A stretch of 64,000 nt of DNA from an uncultured Spirochaetales bacterium (GCA_902781545.1 CACZJR010000003.1:1-64000), one strand, 5' to 3'. Positions 34,449 through 44,222 are shown, counted from the stretch's first letter. Notes: generated by a model not told the origin, from the letters alone. Translations and numbers: made by a program.

Positions 34449-35034
34449 TCTTATGATAGCCATTGTCAACAAAGGTCAGGCGAGACGCTTTGTTGACATT
34501 GCCAGGAAAGCGGGCACAGGCGGTGGCACCGTGATTCCCGCAAGAGGAACTGCTACAGGCAATTTCCTCAGGTTCCTTGGATTGGGAGACACTTCCAAGG
34601 AGATGATCCTCATGGTCATTGAGAAAGACCTTGCGGATAAGATTGTGGAGGAGGTCCGCTCTGACGGACGCATACAGGGTGTGGCAGCTTTGCTCAGATC
34701 CGAGAAGGAGGAAAACATGGCTTCTAAATGGAAGATGATTACCATAATAGTGAACATCGGTTATGCCGATGACATAATGGATGCTGCCAGGAAGGCGGGT
34801 GCCAGAGGCGGCACGGTGACTCATGCCAGAGGAACCGGAACGGCTGATGATGTTAAGTTCATGGGCGTTGAGATTGTCCCTGAGAAGGAGATGATCCTGA
34901 TTCTCAGTGAGGCAGAACAGGCGGAGAAGATCATCAGCGCCATCTCCTCACTGAAATGCCTTGACGAGCCTGGTATAGGAATCATCTACACACAGGATGT
35001 CAGCGACTTCAAGAACCTGGACCCGAAGAAATGA
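34429..35034 (+). CDS. Tandem PII-like (GlnB-fold) protein, partner of DUF1538
   Basis: The 201-residue protein contains two GlnB-like domains in a row. Domain 1 (about 8-95) has IVNKGQARRFVDIARKAG and GGTVIPARGT; domain 2 (about 103-195) has IVNIGYADDIMDAARKAG and GGTVTHARGTGTADD. Each is the PII-like beta-alpha-beta with its T-loop region. PII proteins bind ADP/ATP and other effectors and gate membrane transporters; in this position it probably controls the DUF1538 protein. GGAGGGGGTGACCG precedes the ATG, which lies inside the DUF1538 gene. Confidence 0.85.
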   Translation: MLLLQNNLMIAIVNKGQARRFVDIARKAGTGGGTVIPARGTATGNFLRFLGLGDTSKEMILMVIEKDLADKIVEEVRSDGRIQGVAALLRSEKEENMASKWKMITIIVNIGYADDIMDAARKAGARGGTVTHARGTGTADDVKFMGVEIVPEKEMILILSEAEQAEKIISAISSLKCLDEPGIGIIYTQDVSDFKNLDPKK

Positions 35035-36266
35035 CAGATACTGCTCAGGTTGTGATAAAAAGCGGCAAGGAGAAGAACCTGCTGCGCCATCATCCATGGG
35101 TGTTCTCCGGTGCGATAGAGGACTCATCTGTCCCTGCGGAGGCATGCATCTGCCGTGTGGTGACCAGCGAGCAGAGATTCATCGCCTGGGGAGCCTATGA
35201 TCCTGAGAGCCATATCCAGCTCAGGCTTCTCTCCTGGAAGCAGGATGTCCTTCCGGATGAAAAGTGGTGGCGTGAGACAGTCAGGGCCTCCGTCATCAGA
35301 CGCAGGCGTTTCTTTGAGGACAAGGCATCCGAGACAACCGCGTTCAGGATAATACACGGTGAGGCCGACATGCTTCCCGGAATAGCCGCTGACGTCTACG
35401 GCAAGATTGTCAGGATCATTCTCAGCGCGAGAATCGCATGGAACATGAGGTCTGTTGTTGTCTCTGCCATTGAGGATCTTCTTCATCCGCAGATGATCAT
35501 ACTGAACACTGATTCCTCGTTCTGTGCCATAGAGCATCTTCATGAGGTCACCGAGTATTACAGACAGGGACAGAGATTCACGCCTACCGAGAAGCTTGAG
35601 GACATAAAGATCCGCGAGAGCGGATTGTATTATTCCCTCACACCTGGTTCCGGACAGAAGAGCGGCTTCTACTGTGACCAGCGTGAGAACAGGATCAGGC
35701 TTGAGCAGTATGTCCGTGACGCCGAGGTTCTGGACGGATGCAGCTATACAGGCGGCTTCACGCTTCATGCCCTGAGGACAGGAGCCAGGCATGTCCAGGC
35801 GGTTGACAGCTCATCCGAGGCGGTCCACAGGCTTCTGTCCAATGTGAACCTGAACGTGGAGCTAGGGACCCTTGATCCTGATTCACGTGACCGTGTTGAC
35901 GCGGAGAAGGCCGATATCTTCGAGTATCTCAGGTCGATGCCCCGAAACAAGTATGACGTGATAATTCTTGACCCGCCTAAGCTGGCTCAGACCATCAAAG
36001 CCCTTGAGAATGCCAAGAAGGCATATAAGGAACTGAACCGGACCGCCATGGAGAAGATCAAGGACGGGGGCATTCTTGTCACATGTTCCTGCTCCGGATC
36101 TCTCTCACGTGAGGAATTCAGGACGGTTCTTGCATGGAGCGCAAAGGATGCGGGAGTTGAGGTGCAGGTGCTTGAGACCCTGGGACAGGCGCAGGATCAT
36201 CCTGTAAGGCTGTCGTTTCCGGAGAGCGAGTACCTGAAGGTTTTCATTCTTCGCGTAATTAAGTGA
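35031..36266 (+). CDS. Class I SAM-dependent rRNA methyltransferase with PUA domain (RlmI-like)
   Basis: The 411-residue protein has an N-terminal PUA-type domain (KNLLRHHPWVFSGAIE, about 14-29), an EEHL-type middle domain and a Rossmann methyltransferase: VLDGCSYTGGFTLHAL for SAM, VDSS at the end of strand 2 and IILDPPKLAQ as the catalytic DPPK loop. Close relatives make m5C in 23S rRNA (RlmI). It overlaps the PII-like gene by 4 bases, although no functional link is evident. Confidence 0.88.
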   Translation: MTDTAQVVIKSGKEKNLLRHHPWVFSGAIEDSSVPAEACICRVVTSEQRFIAWGAYDPESHIQLRLLSWKQDVLPDEKWWRETVRASVIRRRRFFEDKASETTAFRIIHGEADMLPGIAADVYGKIVRIILSARIAWNMRSVVVSAIEDLLHPQMIILNTDSSFCAIEHLHEVTEYYRQGQRFTPTEKLEDIKIRESGLYYSLTPGSGQKSGFYCDQRENRIRLEQYVRDAEVLDGCSYTGGFTLHALRTGARHVQAVDSSSEAVHRLLSNVNLNVELGTLDPDSRDRVDAEKADIFEYLRSMPRNKYDVIILDPPKLAQTIKALENAKKAYKELNRTAMEKIKDGGILVTCSCSGSLSREEFRTVLAWSAKDAGVEVQVLETLGQAQDHPVRLSFPESEYLKVFILRVIK

Positions 36267-36352
36267 AGAATTGTGTGAATCATAAGGCATTCTTGAAAAA
36301 GAATGTACTAAGTATTAGTCTTGTCTTGATGACATGAAAATGGGGGACTCCG

Positions 36353-37018
36353 ATGTCAAAAAGAATCATGGTTCTGGCAATGGCACTTGTTCTTTGCATT
36401 GCGTTAGCACAGGGTGTCTTTGCAGAAGACAACCAATATCCGGGTTATTACAAGCCTTTCACGGTAAAAAGCGTTGATGATGGATATTCTCTCTGGGATG
36501 CGCTTTGGTTCAATCCCACCATCTATTGCCTTGATGTTCTTCAGTTCAATCAGGTCTATCTCATGCCTGATGATCCCGTCACCTTCTTCCTTGAGGCCGC
36601 TGCCCAGACCGATGAGCAGATTGAGGAGGACTACTTCATCTACGGCTCATTCGTGGAGCCTGAGTTTGTCGGTCGTGTGAGTTTTGCCCTCAGCTGTGAT
36701 GTCGAGGAGTACGCGAAGGTCATCGGACACGTCTTTGACCCTTCATTCTCATATTACCTGAGCAATGTGTTCACTGACCTTGAGACAGTTCCTGAGATCT
36801 TCCCGCGCGGAATCGGAAGAGCCAACGCATATGACACATACAGGCGCACCGCACTCCAGCTCGCGATCTATGCCAAAAAGAACGGCAAGACACCTGCCTC
36901 TGACCTGATCAGTGAGTATCTGGATGATGCATTTGCCAAGTTCGAGAAGCAGTTCGAGGATGCAATGGCGGCGGAGGCGGCAGCCAATGCAGGCGCTGAG
37001 GGAACAACAGCCCCCTGA
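36353..37018 (+). CDS. Exported protein, unknown function
   Basis: The 221-residue protein has a signal peptide (VLAMALVLCIALAQGVFAED). I do not recognise the mature sequence. It is acidic, rich in Asp, Tyr and Phe, with a helical Glu/Ala-rich C-terminus (QFEDAMAAEAAANAGAEGTT). GGGGGA lies eight bases before the ATG. It is 40 bases upstream of pta and may be co-transcribed with it. Confidence 0.6.
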   Translation: MSKRIMVLAMALVLCIALAQGVFAEDNQYPGYYKPFTVKSVDDGYSLWDALWFNPTIYCLDVLQFNQVYLMPDDPVTFFLEAAAQTDEQIEEDYFIYGSFVEPEFVGRVSFALSCDVEEYAKVIGHVFDPSFSYYLSNVFTDLETVPEIFPRGIGRANAYDTYRRTALQLAIYAKKNGKTPASDLISEYLDDAFAKFEKQFEDAMAAEAAANAGAEGTTAP

Positions 37019-37057
37019 CAGGGTTTGACTGAGTATTATTTATAGGAGATAAATAAC

Positions 37058-38059
37058 ATGACATTTGCTGAGAAAATGAAGGCACAGGCCATTGCGGCCG
37101 GAAAATCACTTGTCCTGCCAGAGGGACTTGAGCCTAGGACTGTGAAGGCAGCCAGAATGATTCTTGACCAGAAGATCGCATCTTCCGTGACTCTTGTTGG
37201 AAATGTCTCAGAGGTCAAGGCCAACGCTGAGAAGCTCGGAGTGGACCTCACCGGGATCAAGATCGTCGATCCTCTTGTGAGCGAGAAGAGAGCCGCTTAT
37301 GCCAATGAGTATTATGAGCTCAGAAAGCACAAGGGAATGACTCCGGAGCAGGCCAATGACCTGATTGTCAACGAGCTCAGATGGGGCGCCATGATGACAC
37401 ACATGGGCGATGCCGATGCAATGGTCGCAGGCGCTGAGAATACAACAGGTAATGTTCTTCTGGCTTCATTCCAGATCATCAAGTGCCGCCCGGGAATCAA
37501 GAGCGCCTCCTCATGCTTTGTCATGGCGACAGACAAGAAGCAGTATGGTGTTGACGGCACCCTCATTTTCGCTGACTGCGCAACAATTCCTAACCCGACA
37601 GCCGAGCAGCTTGCCGAGATCGCAGAGGCATCAGCTCTCTCATGCAGGACATTCCTCGGGGCAGAGCCGGTTGTGGCCATGCTCTCATACTCAACAAAGG
37701 GAAGCGCGAAGGGTGAGCTGGTCGACAAGGTCACCACAGCCCTCTCACTTGTCAAGGAGAAGTGCCCGGACCTCAAGGTTGACGGAGAGCTCCAGCTTGA
37801 TGCAGCCATTGTTCCGTCAGTCGCCTCACAGAAGGCTCCAGGCTCAACAGTCGCAGGTCATGCGAACGTCCTGGTCTTCCCGGATCTCCAGGCCGGAAAC
37901 ATCGGTTACAAACTCACACAGAGACTTGCAGGAGCAGAAGCCTATGGTCCTATCCTCCAGGGTTTCGCAAAGCCTGTCTCTGATCTCTCAAGAGGATGCA
38001 GCTCCGAAGACATCGTTGTCACTGCTGCAATCACACTTGCACAGGCGGCTTCAAACTGA
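37058..38059 (+). CDS. pta: Phosphate acetyltransferase
   Basis: The 333-residue enzyme interconverts acetyl-CoA and acetyl phosphate, the first step of ATP-yielding acetate formation with acetate kinase, which is not in this window. It is the short, single-domain form (no P-loop N-terminal region). Family segments include [56 protein letters not shown] and [19 protein letters not shown] near the end. GGAGA precedes the ATG. It is terminated by the hairpin within repeat R3. Confidence 0.93.
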   Translation: MTFAEKMKAQAIAAGKSLVLPEGLEPRTVKAARMILDQKIASSVTLVGNVSEVKANAEKLGVDLTGIKIVDPLVSEKRAAYANEYYELRKHKGMTPEQANDLIVNELRWGAMMTHMGDADAMVAGAENTTGNVLLASFQIIKCRPGIKSASSCFVMATDKKQYGVDGTLIFADCATIPNPTAEQLAEIAEASALSCRTFLGAEPVVAMLSYSTKGSAKGELVDKVTTALSLVKEKCPDLKVDGELQLDAAIVPSVASQKAPGSTVAGHANVLVFPDLQAGNIGYKLTQRLAGAEAYGPILQGFAKPVSDLSRGCSSEDIVVTAAITLAQAASN

Positions 38060-38070
38060 TGTTCTGAGCC

Positions 38071-38140
38071 AGCAACAGAAAAAAATCAAAAAAAGTGTCG
38101 GAAAGTTGAAATATTTCCGACACTTTTTTCGTATATAAGG
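38071..38140 (+). repeat. Composite intergenic repeat, copy R3
   Basis: Left arm AGCAACAGAAAAAAATCA, right arm with GAAATATTTCC, GACACTTTTTTCG and TATATAAGG. In this copy the two arms are perfect inverted repeats over 16 bases, which makes a terminator for pta while the right edge acts as promoter-like sequence ending two bases before the ComEC ATG at 38143. Confidence 0.85.
38089..38130 (+). terminator. Terminator of pta inside repeat R3
   Basis: AAAAAAGTGTCGGAAA pairs perfectly with TTTCCGACACTTTTTT around a 9-base loop; the 3' arm ends in six T. Because of the A run on the other side it can also act on the minus strand. Confidence 0.85.
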
Positions 38141-38142
38141 GC

Positions 38143-39501
38143 ATGAAGTATCTGATGATATGTCTTCTGCTCTCAGTACTCTCATTCTGCCTTATAACCT
38201 GTGCCGCAGGCTGCATTCTCATAATTGTCCATCTGTTCGTTGTATCCATTTCTTTCCTCTCGGCCTGCGGCACTTTATTTCCCTCTGCCAGGATCCGTCA
38301 GGCGGCTGTTGTCTCATTCATAGGTCTTGCTGCCTCAGCACTGGCCTTTGTGACATGCCGCAGCCTTGATCCGGAGATCTGTTTCCCTGAGGCCTACATA
38401 ACAAGGATAGAGGGCAGTGTGATATATGACTCATCATTTACCAAGAACGGGAACCACATGATGAAGATAAGGCTCCGAAGGTGCATCACCAATACTGGCG
38501 ACGAAGGCACCGCCTCAGGGGTTGTTACCGTCGTTGGCAATGAGGTTCAGATCATCTCAGCAGGGGTGCATGTCAGGCTCAACGGTGCTTTCTCGGACGG
38601 ACTCTTCATCTATGATGATATCCAGGTCCTTGAGCGTAACACCTTGAATGACATCAGGGAGAACCTGATCTCAAGGCTTCAGCGGAGGGTGCTCGGGGAT
38701 GATGACGATGATGCATCGCTTTTGAGCAGCCTGCTGCTTCTGGGCCGTGCAGATGGTGCTAAGATAGGTCTTCAGGAGAAGGCAAGACAATGCGGCTGTG
38801 CCCATGTGCTTGCGCTCTCGGGAATGCATCTGGGTCTGCTGGCAGGAATATGCATGTCACTTTTCGGCAAAGGGAGGCTCGCACGAGTTTTGGCCTTTGC
38901 AGCTGTCTCGGCATTTGTGTTTGCCGCAGGCCCCAGGGCATCGCTCATCAGGGCGGCATTGTCTTTCTTTCTGTTCTTCATCCCGCTGAAAGAGCGCACT
39001 GTGGCGGTGTTCTGCATTCACTTGATCCTGTTCCCCATGACCATGGGAGAACCGGGCTGCTGCTACGGATATCTTGCCATATTCGCGATTGTTTCGCTCT
39101 CTCCATATATCAGGGCGGTTCTCTTTCAATATTGCGGCAGGCTCTCCTCCCTGGTAAGCGCAACACTGGCCGTTCTTGCCTTCAGCGCTCCGGTATATAT
39201 CCTTCAGAACGGTTTCTGGTGCCCTGCGGTGATAGTTGCATCTCCTCTTGCAGGCGTTCTGGCGGGACTGTCCATGTCCATGGGGCTGCTTCTTCTTGTC
39301 TTCGGACGTGCGGCCTGGATACTGAAAGCCAACAGCCTCATCTTCAGCTGCATGGAGCGACTCTTTGACATGCTTCTTGATTTCCCCAAGGCAGGATGGC
39401 TCGGTTACGGGATACTGGTCCTTCTGCTTCTGTCCATGTTTGTCCTGAACAGGTTGCAGCATCGGTGGAGCACTTCAACAGATTCGGTTATTTCTATATA
39501 A
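38143..39501 (+). CDS. ComEC/Rec2-family membrane protein lacking the metallo-beta-lactamase domain
   Basis: The 452-residue protein has N-terminal membrane helices and a small soluble region (YITRIEGSVIYD, ISAGVHVRLNG) like the ComEC N-terminal domain, then the competence domain (about 195-440) with the family's LALSGMHLGLLAG and AAGPRASLIRAALSF signatures. Full ComEC proteins run to 700-800 residues with a C-terminal nuclease-like metallo-beta-lactamase domain, absent here: the frame stops 12 bases before rsmA. It is the inner-membrane DNA channel for transformation in competent bacteria. The start lies at the edge of repeat R3. Confidence 0.85.
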   Translation: MKYLMICLLLSVLSFCLITCAAGCILIIVHLFVVSISFLSACGTLFPSARIRQAAVVSFIGLAASALAFVTCRSLDPEICFPEAYITRIEGSVIYDSSFTKNGNHMMKIRLRRCITNTGDEGTASGVVTVVGNEVQIISAGVHVRLNGAFSDGLFIYDDIQVLERNTLNDIRENLISRLQRRVLGDDDDDASLLSSLLLLGRADGAKIGLQEKARQCGCAHVLALSGMHLGLLAGICMSLFGKGRLARVLAFAAVSAFVFAAGPRASLIRAALSFFLFFIPLKERTVAVFCIHLILFPMTMGEPGCCYGYLAIFAIVSLSPYIRAVLFQYCGRLSSLVSATLAVLAFSAPVYILQNGFWCPAVIVASPLAGVLAGLSMSMGLLLLVFGRAAWILKANSLIFSCMERLFDMLLDFPKAGWLGYGILVLLLLSMFVLNRLQHRWSTSTDSVISI

Positions 39502-39512
39502 TCCCTTTTGCA

Positions 39513-40370
39513 ATGGCAATATGGGATTTTGACTACAGCTCCATTTCCTCTATAACAAGACTCCTGGAAGAGAACGGCCTTGGCATGACCAAGAAGTTCG
39601 GCCAGAACTTCCTTGTATCAATGAGCGCTCTTGACAGGATCACTGCCCTGAGCGGTGCATGCGAGGGCATGAGGGTATGGGAGGTCGGTCCCGGGATAGG
39701 GGCTCTGACGACAAAGCTCCTTCATTCCGGTGCTGAGGTCACCGCATTTGAGATAGACCATGGCTTCTGCAGAATCCTGCGTGAGCAGGCTTATGTGGAT
39801 GTGCCGAACTTCAAGCTTGTGGAGGGCGATGCCCTGAGGAACTGGAAGACGGAGTGGGAGACCCAGGGCACTCCGGATATCATCTGCGCCAATCTGCCTT
39901 ATAACGTCGGATCCATATTCATTGCCTCGGTGATAGAGAACAGGTGCCTTCCTCAGACGATGGTGTTCACGCTGCAGTCCGAGGTCGTTGACAGGATCTG
40001 CGCAAAGCAGACCGATGACGCTTTCTCCGGCTTCTCGATCCTCACCGGCATTGATTATGAGAACACCGATGCCATGAGGCTCAGATCCGGTTGCTTCTTC
40101 CCGTCTCCGAACGTGGACAGCTCGGTAGTAGTCATGAGAAAGAGGGAGAATCCTCTTGTCCCGGATGCAGAGGCAAGGGATTTCCTGGAGCTGGTCAGGA
40201 TACTGTTCGCACAGAGGAGAAAGACCGTGAAGAACAACCTGAAGGCAACAGGCAAGAGCTCCGCTGACATAGACAGGGCGCTTACAGAATGCGGCATAAG
40301 TCAGACAGAGCGTGCAGAGAAGCTCTCTGTCGGGCAGATCCTTGCCCTGAAGAGGAGTCTTCAGGGATGA
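39513..40370 (+). CDS. rsmA: 16S rRNA dimethyladenosine transferase RsmA (KsgA)
   Basis: The 285-residue enzyme dimethylates two adenines near the 16S rRNA 3' end. Signatures are KKFGQNFLVS, VWEVGPGIGALTTKLL (SAM motif I), AFEIDHGF and ICANLPYNVGS (catalytic NLPY). The C-terminal helical domain ends in SVGQILALKRSLQ. I start at the ATG 12 bases after the comEC stop, because a longer reading overlaps comEC in another frame. It overlaps mtaB by 4 bases. Confidence 0.94.
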   Translation: MAIWDFDYSSISSITRLLEENGLGMTKKFGQNFLVSMSALDRITALSGACEGMRVWEVGPGIGALTTKLLHSGAEVTAFEIDHGFCRILREQAYVDVPNFKLVEGDALRNWKTEWETQGTPDIICANLPYNVGSIFIASVIENRCLPQTMVFTLQSEVVDRICAKQTDDAFSGFSILTGIDYENTDAMRLRSGCFFPSPNVDSSVVVMRKRENPLVPDAEARDFLELVRILFAQRRKTVKNNLKATGKSSADIDRALTECGISQTERAEKLSVGQILALKRSLQG

Positions 40371-41659
40371 ACGTGTTTGTCTATACCCTCGGATGCCGCG
40401 TAAACCAGTGTGAGAGCGAGGCAGTTGCCGAGTCATTTGCAAAAAACGGGCACAATATCCTCAAGTCATATGACAAGGCTGACCTGATCATAGTCAACAC
40501 ATGCACCGTCACCAGCAAGGCCGAGCAGAAGGCAAGGCGTGAGATAAGGCTGTATTCAAAGCAGGCCCCGGTCCTTGTCACCGGCTGCTATGCCCAGGTG
40601 AACCCGAAGGAGATCGAGGGTCTTGCTGACAATGTCGTGGTCTTCCCCCTGATGCGTAAGCCTGAGCTTCTGGGACTGGCGGGCTTTCTCAATGACCGCA
40701 AGGACCAGGATATCGTGACCTCAATTAGGGAATTTGCCAAAGAGCGCAGGGAAGGCTACGGGAACCTATTTGACTTTGCTCCCAGCCAGTTCAGCTATCA
40801 CAGCAGGTCCTATCTGAAGATCCAGGACGGCTGTGACAACAACTGCGGGTTCTGCCGTGTTCACATAGCCCGCGGACCTTCCAATAGCCTGGATTCTGAT
40901 ATTGTTGTGAAAAGAGCGCTTGAGATTGAGGAAAAAGGCTATCATGAGATTGTCCTGACAGGCGTGAACCTGACAATGTATGACCACACCGGAAGAGGCC
41001 TCGGTGGTCTTCTTGAGAAGCTTCTCGCCGCAGTAGGACCTGACATGCGTTTCAGGCTCTCCTCGCTGGAGCCGGACCATATAGATGACCTTCTGCTTGA
41101 GCAACTGAAGGATCCGAGGATGCAGCCTTATTTCCACATCCCGATCCAGAGCGCGGCAGACAAGGTCATCAAGAGGATTAACCGCACATATGACAGCTCA
41201 CATCTTGAGTATGTGATTTCAAGGCTCCGCCAGATAAAGGATGATCCGTTCCTGGCATGTGACATCATCACAGGTCTTCCGGGAGAGGGGGATGAGGAGT
41301 TTGAGATAACTAGGTCGTTCCTGGAGAGGCACGGATTCGCTCTGATGCATGTCTTCCCGTTCAGCCCAAGGCCTGACACCGCACTTGAGAGGGCACGTGA
41401 CCGCGTTCCTGAGAACATCAGGGACGAGAGGGCTCTTGTTTTGAGGAACCTCTCTGCCAAGCTAAATGCCGCCTATGTGGAGCGTCAGGTGGGAAAGTGC
41501 GCAGAGGTCATACTTGAGGGCCGCCGTCTGGGCAAGTGGCACGGCCTTACCGGAAACTATCTCAAGCTTGATGTGGCTGGAGCCCCGGACAGTGCATCTG
41601 TCGGAGACCTTCTCAATGTCAGGATCAGAAGCAAGGACCTTGCGGAGGTGATTCTGTGA
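40367..41659 (+). CDS. mtaB: tRNA t6A37 methylthiotransferase MtaB
   Basis: The 430-residue enzyme has a methylthiotransferase N-terminal domain (VYTLGCRVNQCESEAV; Cys clusters at NTCTVTS and TGCYAQ), a radical SAM core (QDGCDNNCGFCRVHIARG) and a short C-terminal TRAM-like domain (VILEGRRLGKWHGLTGNYLK). The TLGCRVNQ opening and the RVHIARG segment fit MtaB, which makes ms2t6A, rather than MiaB or RimO. The start ATG overlaps the rsmA stop. Confidence 0.9.
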   Translation: MNVFVYTLGCRVNQCESEAVAESFAKNGHNILKSYDKADLIIVNTCTVTSKAEQKARREIRLYSKQAPVLVTGCYAQVNPKEIEGLADNVVVFPLMRKPELLGLAGFLNDRKDQDIVTSIREFAKERREGYGNLFDFAPSQFSYHSRSYLKIQDGCDNNCGFCRVHIARGPSNSLDSDIVVKRALEIEEKGYHEIVLTGVNLTMYDHTGRGLGGLLEKLLAAVGPDMRFRLSSLEPDHIDDLLLEQLKDPRMQPYFHIPIQSAADKVIKRINRTYDSSHLEYVISRLRQIKDDPFLACDIITGLPGEGDEEFEITRSFLERHGFALMHVFPFSPRPDTALERARDRVPENIRDERALVLRNLSAKLNAAYVERQVGKCAEVILEGRRLGKWHGLTGNYLKLDVAGAPDSASVGDLLNVRIRSKDLAEVIL

Positions 41660-42378
41660 ATGCTCTTCCGGAGATCAAGGTTTTTGAATATCAGGAGCTA
41701 GACTCCACGAACAGGCTTCTGCTGGACATGGCGAAGGAAGGTGCCCCTTGCGGGACGGTTGTGCTTGCCCGCAGGCAGAGCAGCGGAAGGGGAAGGCTCG
41801 GAAGAAGCTTCTCATCACCTGAGGGCGGGGTCTACATCAGCATGCTCGTTCCTGTGCACCGGAACGGATTTTCTCTTACCGCAAAGGCCGGAGTTGCCGT
41901 GAAAAGGACCATTGAACGGATGTGCGGCAAGAAGTGCGGCATCAAATGGGTTAATGACATCATCTATGAGGGCAAAAAGGTCTGCGGGATTCTTGCACAG
42001 GGTTATGAGGACAAGGCAGTTCTGGGAATTGGCGTCAACTATGCCGTAGACATCAGGGAGCTTCCTGTGGATGTCAGGGAGATAGCCATTTCATTATATG
42101 ATGACATTAAGGATGCTCCTCCGATGAGGGCCTTCATCGATGAGCTGATAGACAATGTGTACACGCTTGTCTACGGCAGTGATGAAAACTGGCTTGATGA
42201 GTACAAAGGCTCTAGCACAATTATCGGAAACAAAGTATTAATATTGAAGGCCGGCTCTGTCACCGGGTCCGGAACCGCGGCGTTCATAGACGACTCATGC
42301 TTCCTGCATGTTGCCGGTGATGACGGGAAAGAGATTGTTCTCTCCACAGGAGAGGTCAGCGTAAGGAATAAGGGATAA
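41656..42378 (+). CDS. birA: Biotin-[acetyl-CoA carboxylase] ligase
   Basis: The 240-residue enzyme attaches biotin to carboxyl carrier proteins. It has YQELDSTNRLL, the biotinoyl-AMP loop SSGRGRLGRSF, GGVYISMLV and KWVNDIIYEGKKVCGIL. It lacks the N-terminal HTH of the repressor form, so it is a ligase only (group I). The GTG start overlaps the mtaB stop by 4 bases; an ATG immediately inside the reading is out of frame. Confidence 0.92.
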   Translation: MNALPEIKVFEYQELDSTNRLLLDMAKEGAPCGTVVLARRQSSGRGRLGRSFSSPEGGVYISMLVPVHRNGFSLTAKAGVAVKRTIERMCGKKCGIKWVNDIIYEGKKVCGILAQGYEDKAVLGIGVNYAVDIRELPVDVREIAISLYDDIKDAPPMRAFIDELIDNVYTLVYGSDENWLDEYKGSSTIIGNKVLILKAGSVTGSGTAAFIDDSCFLHVAGDDGKEIVLSTGEVSVRNKG

Positions 42379-42382
42379 AGAG

Positions 42383-44212
42383 ATGATTGACAAAGCACAG
42401 TGGAAACAGCTTGTTCAGGACAGGCTTCAGAACTTGTATGAGAAGTCAGGACATGAGGGAAAACTCCAGGATGTTGTGATCCAGGTTCCGCCCAAGCCGG
42501 AGCTGGGAGATCTTGCATTCCCGCTCTTTGCATTTGCCAAGGCATTCTCAAAGGCCCCTAACATCCTTGCCCAGGAGCTCTCCGCGGACATCAATGCCCT
42601 GGAGGACAAACCGGATGGGGAGGCGTTTGCCGCAGGCCCGTACATGAACGTGCGCCTGAACATGGACAAGATGGTGAGCGACCTCTACAGGCAGATAGTC
42701 AGACAGAAGGCAGACTACGGCAAGACAAATCTTCTGGGTAAGAAGAAGGTCATGATTGAGTTCAGCTGCCCCAACACCAACAAGCCGCTGCATCTCGGAC
42801 ACGTGAGAAACGACTGCATCGGCCAGAGCATGAGCCAGATCCTCAAGGCAGGCGGTGCTGAGGTCATGAAGGTCAACCTGATCAACAACAGGGGAGTCCA
42901 TATCTGCAAGTCCATGCTCGCCTACAAGAAGTTCGGAAACGGCGAGACTCCTGAGTCCTCAGGAATCAAGGGCGACCATCTGGTGGGCAACTACTATGTC
43001 CGCTTCGCCCAGTGGGAGAAAGAGGTCTTGGACAAGGACATCGCATCATTTGTCTCACAGGGAATGAAGCCGGAGGAGGCTGAGGCAAAGGCCAAGGAGA
43101 TCAATGCTCCGGACCTTGAGGCCCAGGCAATGCTGCGTGACTGGGAGAAGGGCGTTCCTGAGGTGATTGAGCTGTGGAAGAAGATGAACCGGTGGACCCT
43201 GGACGGGGTGGATGAGACCTACAGGAACACGGGAATCTCATTTGACAGATACTACTATGAGAGTGACACCTACAAGCTCGGAAAGGACAAGGTCCTCGAG
43301 GGCCTGGAGCGCGGTGTCTTCCAGAAGGCTGAGGACGGTGCCATCTACATCGACAATGCCGATATCGGCCTGGACAAGAAGATCCTCCTGAGGAAGGACG
43401 GAACGTCAATTTACATCACACAGGATATCGGGACTGCCATCAACCGCCATGAGGACTGGCCGTTTGACAGCCTGATCTATGTTGTTGCAAGCGAGCAGCA
43501 GTACCACTTCAAGGTCCTGTTCCACGTCCTGGACAAGCTGGGCTATCCGTGGGCCAAGGACCTGCACCATCTCTCATACGGCATGGTCTTCCTGCCTGAG
43601 GGCAAGATGAAGAGCCGCGAGGGCACGGTCGTTGATGCGGACGACCTCATCAAATCCCTTACAGAGATGGCCCGTGAGGAGATAATCGAGAAGGGCAGGG
43701 ACAGCGAGCTTGACGATGTGGACCAGACCGCACACGATATAGCACTCGGTGCGTTGAACTACTATATCCTCCAGTTCGACCCGAACAAGGACTTTGTGTT
43801 CAACCCCAAGGAGTCGCTATCATTCAACGGCAACACCGGACCTTATCTTCAGTACATGGGAGCCAGAATCTCCTCAATGCTGCGCAAGTTCGACGAGGTG
43901 CGCTCAGACTATGACTCTGTGGAGTTCGACCCGTCCATCCTCTCGCTTGAGGATGAGAGAGAGCTGGTCAAGCTCATAGGCGCATTCCCTGAGACTGTCT
44001 CCAAGGCATGCAGGCAGTATGACCCGAGCATCATCTGCGCCTACCTCTATGACATGTCAAAGCGTTTCTCTCACTGGTACCATGACAACCAGATCCTCAA
44101 GGCCGAGACAGCGGCCCTTGTGAAGGCACGTGTCAGCCTCTGCGAGATGGTGCTGCAGGTCATGAAGAACGCATTTGACCTTGTAGGCATTCCGTTCTTG
44201 GAGAAGATGTGA
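42383..44212 (+). CDS. argS: Arginyl-tRNA synthetase
   Basis: The 609-residue class I enzyme has an N-terminal additional domain typical of ArgRS (about 1-110), the HIGH motif as HLGH in NTNKPLHLGHVRND (near residue 137), a KMSKS-like KMKSREGTVV (near 410) and a C-terminal anticodon-binding DALR-type helical domain ending in FDLVGIPFLEKM. The start has AGAG five bases upstream and lies 5 bases after birA, closing the comEC-rsmA-mtaB-birA-argS run. Confidence 0.95.
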   Translation: MIDKAQWKQLVQDRLQNLYEKSGHEGKLQDVVIQVPPKPELGDLAFPLFAFAKAFSKAPNILAQELSADINALEDKPDGEAFAAGPYMNVRLNMDKMVSDLYRQIVRQKADYGKTNLLGKKKVMIEFSCPNTNKPLHLGHVRNDCIGQSMSQILKAGGAEVMKVNLINNRGVHICKSMLAYKKFGNGETPESSGIKGDHLVGNYYVRFAQWEKEVLDKDIASFVSQGMKPEEAEAKAKEINAPDLEAQAMLRDWEKGVPEVIELWKKMNRWTLDGVDETYRNTGISFDRYYYESDTYKLGKDKVLEGLERGVFQKAEDGAIYIDNADIGLDKKILLRKDGTSIYITQDIGTAINRHEDWPFDSLIYVVASEQQYHFKVLFHVLDKLGYPWAKDLHHLSYGMVFLPEGKMKSREGTVVDADDLIKSLTEMAREEIIEKGRDSELDDVDQTAHDIALGALNYYILQFDPNKDFVFNPKESLSFNGNTGPYLQYMGARISSMLRKFDEVRSDYDSVEFDPSILSLEDERELVKLIGAFPETVSKACRQYDPSIICAYLYDMSKRFSHWYHDNQILKAETAALVKARVSLCEMVLQVMKNAFDLVGIPFLEKM

Positions 44213-44222
44213 GCGCTATTAT

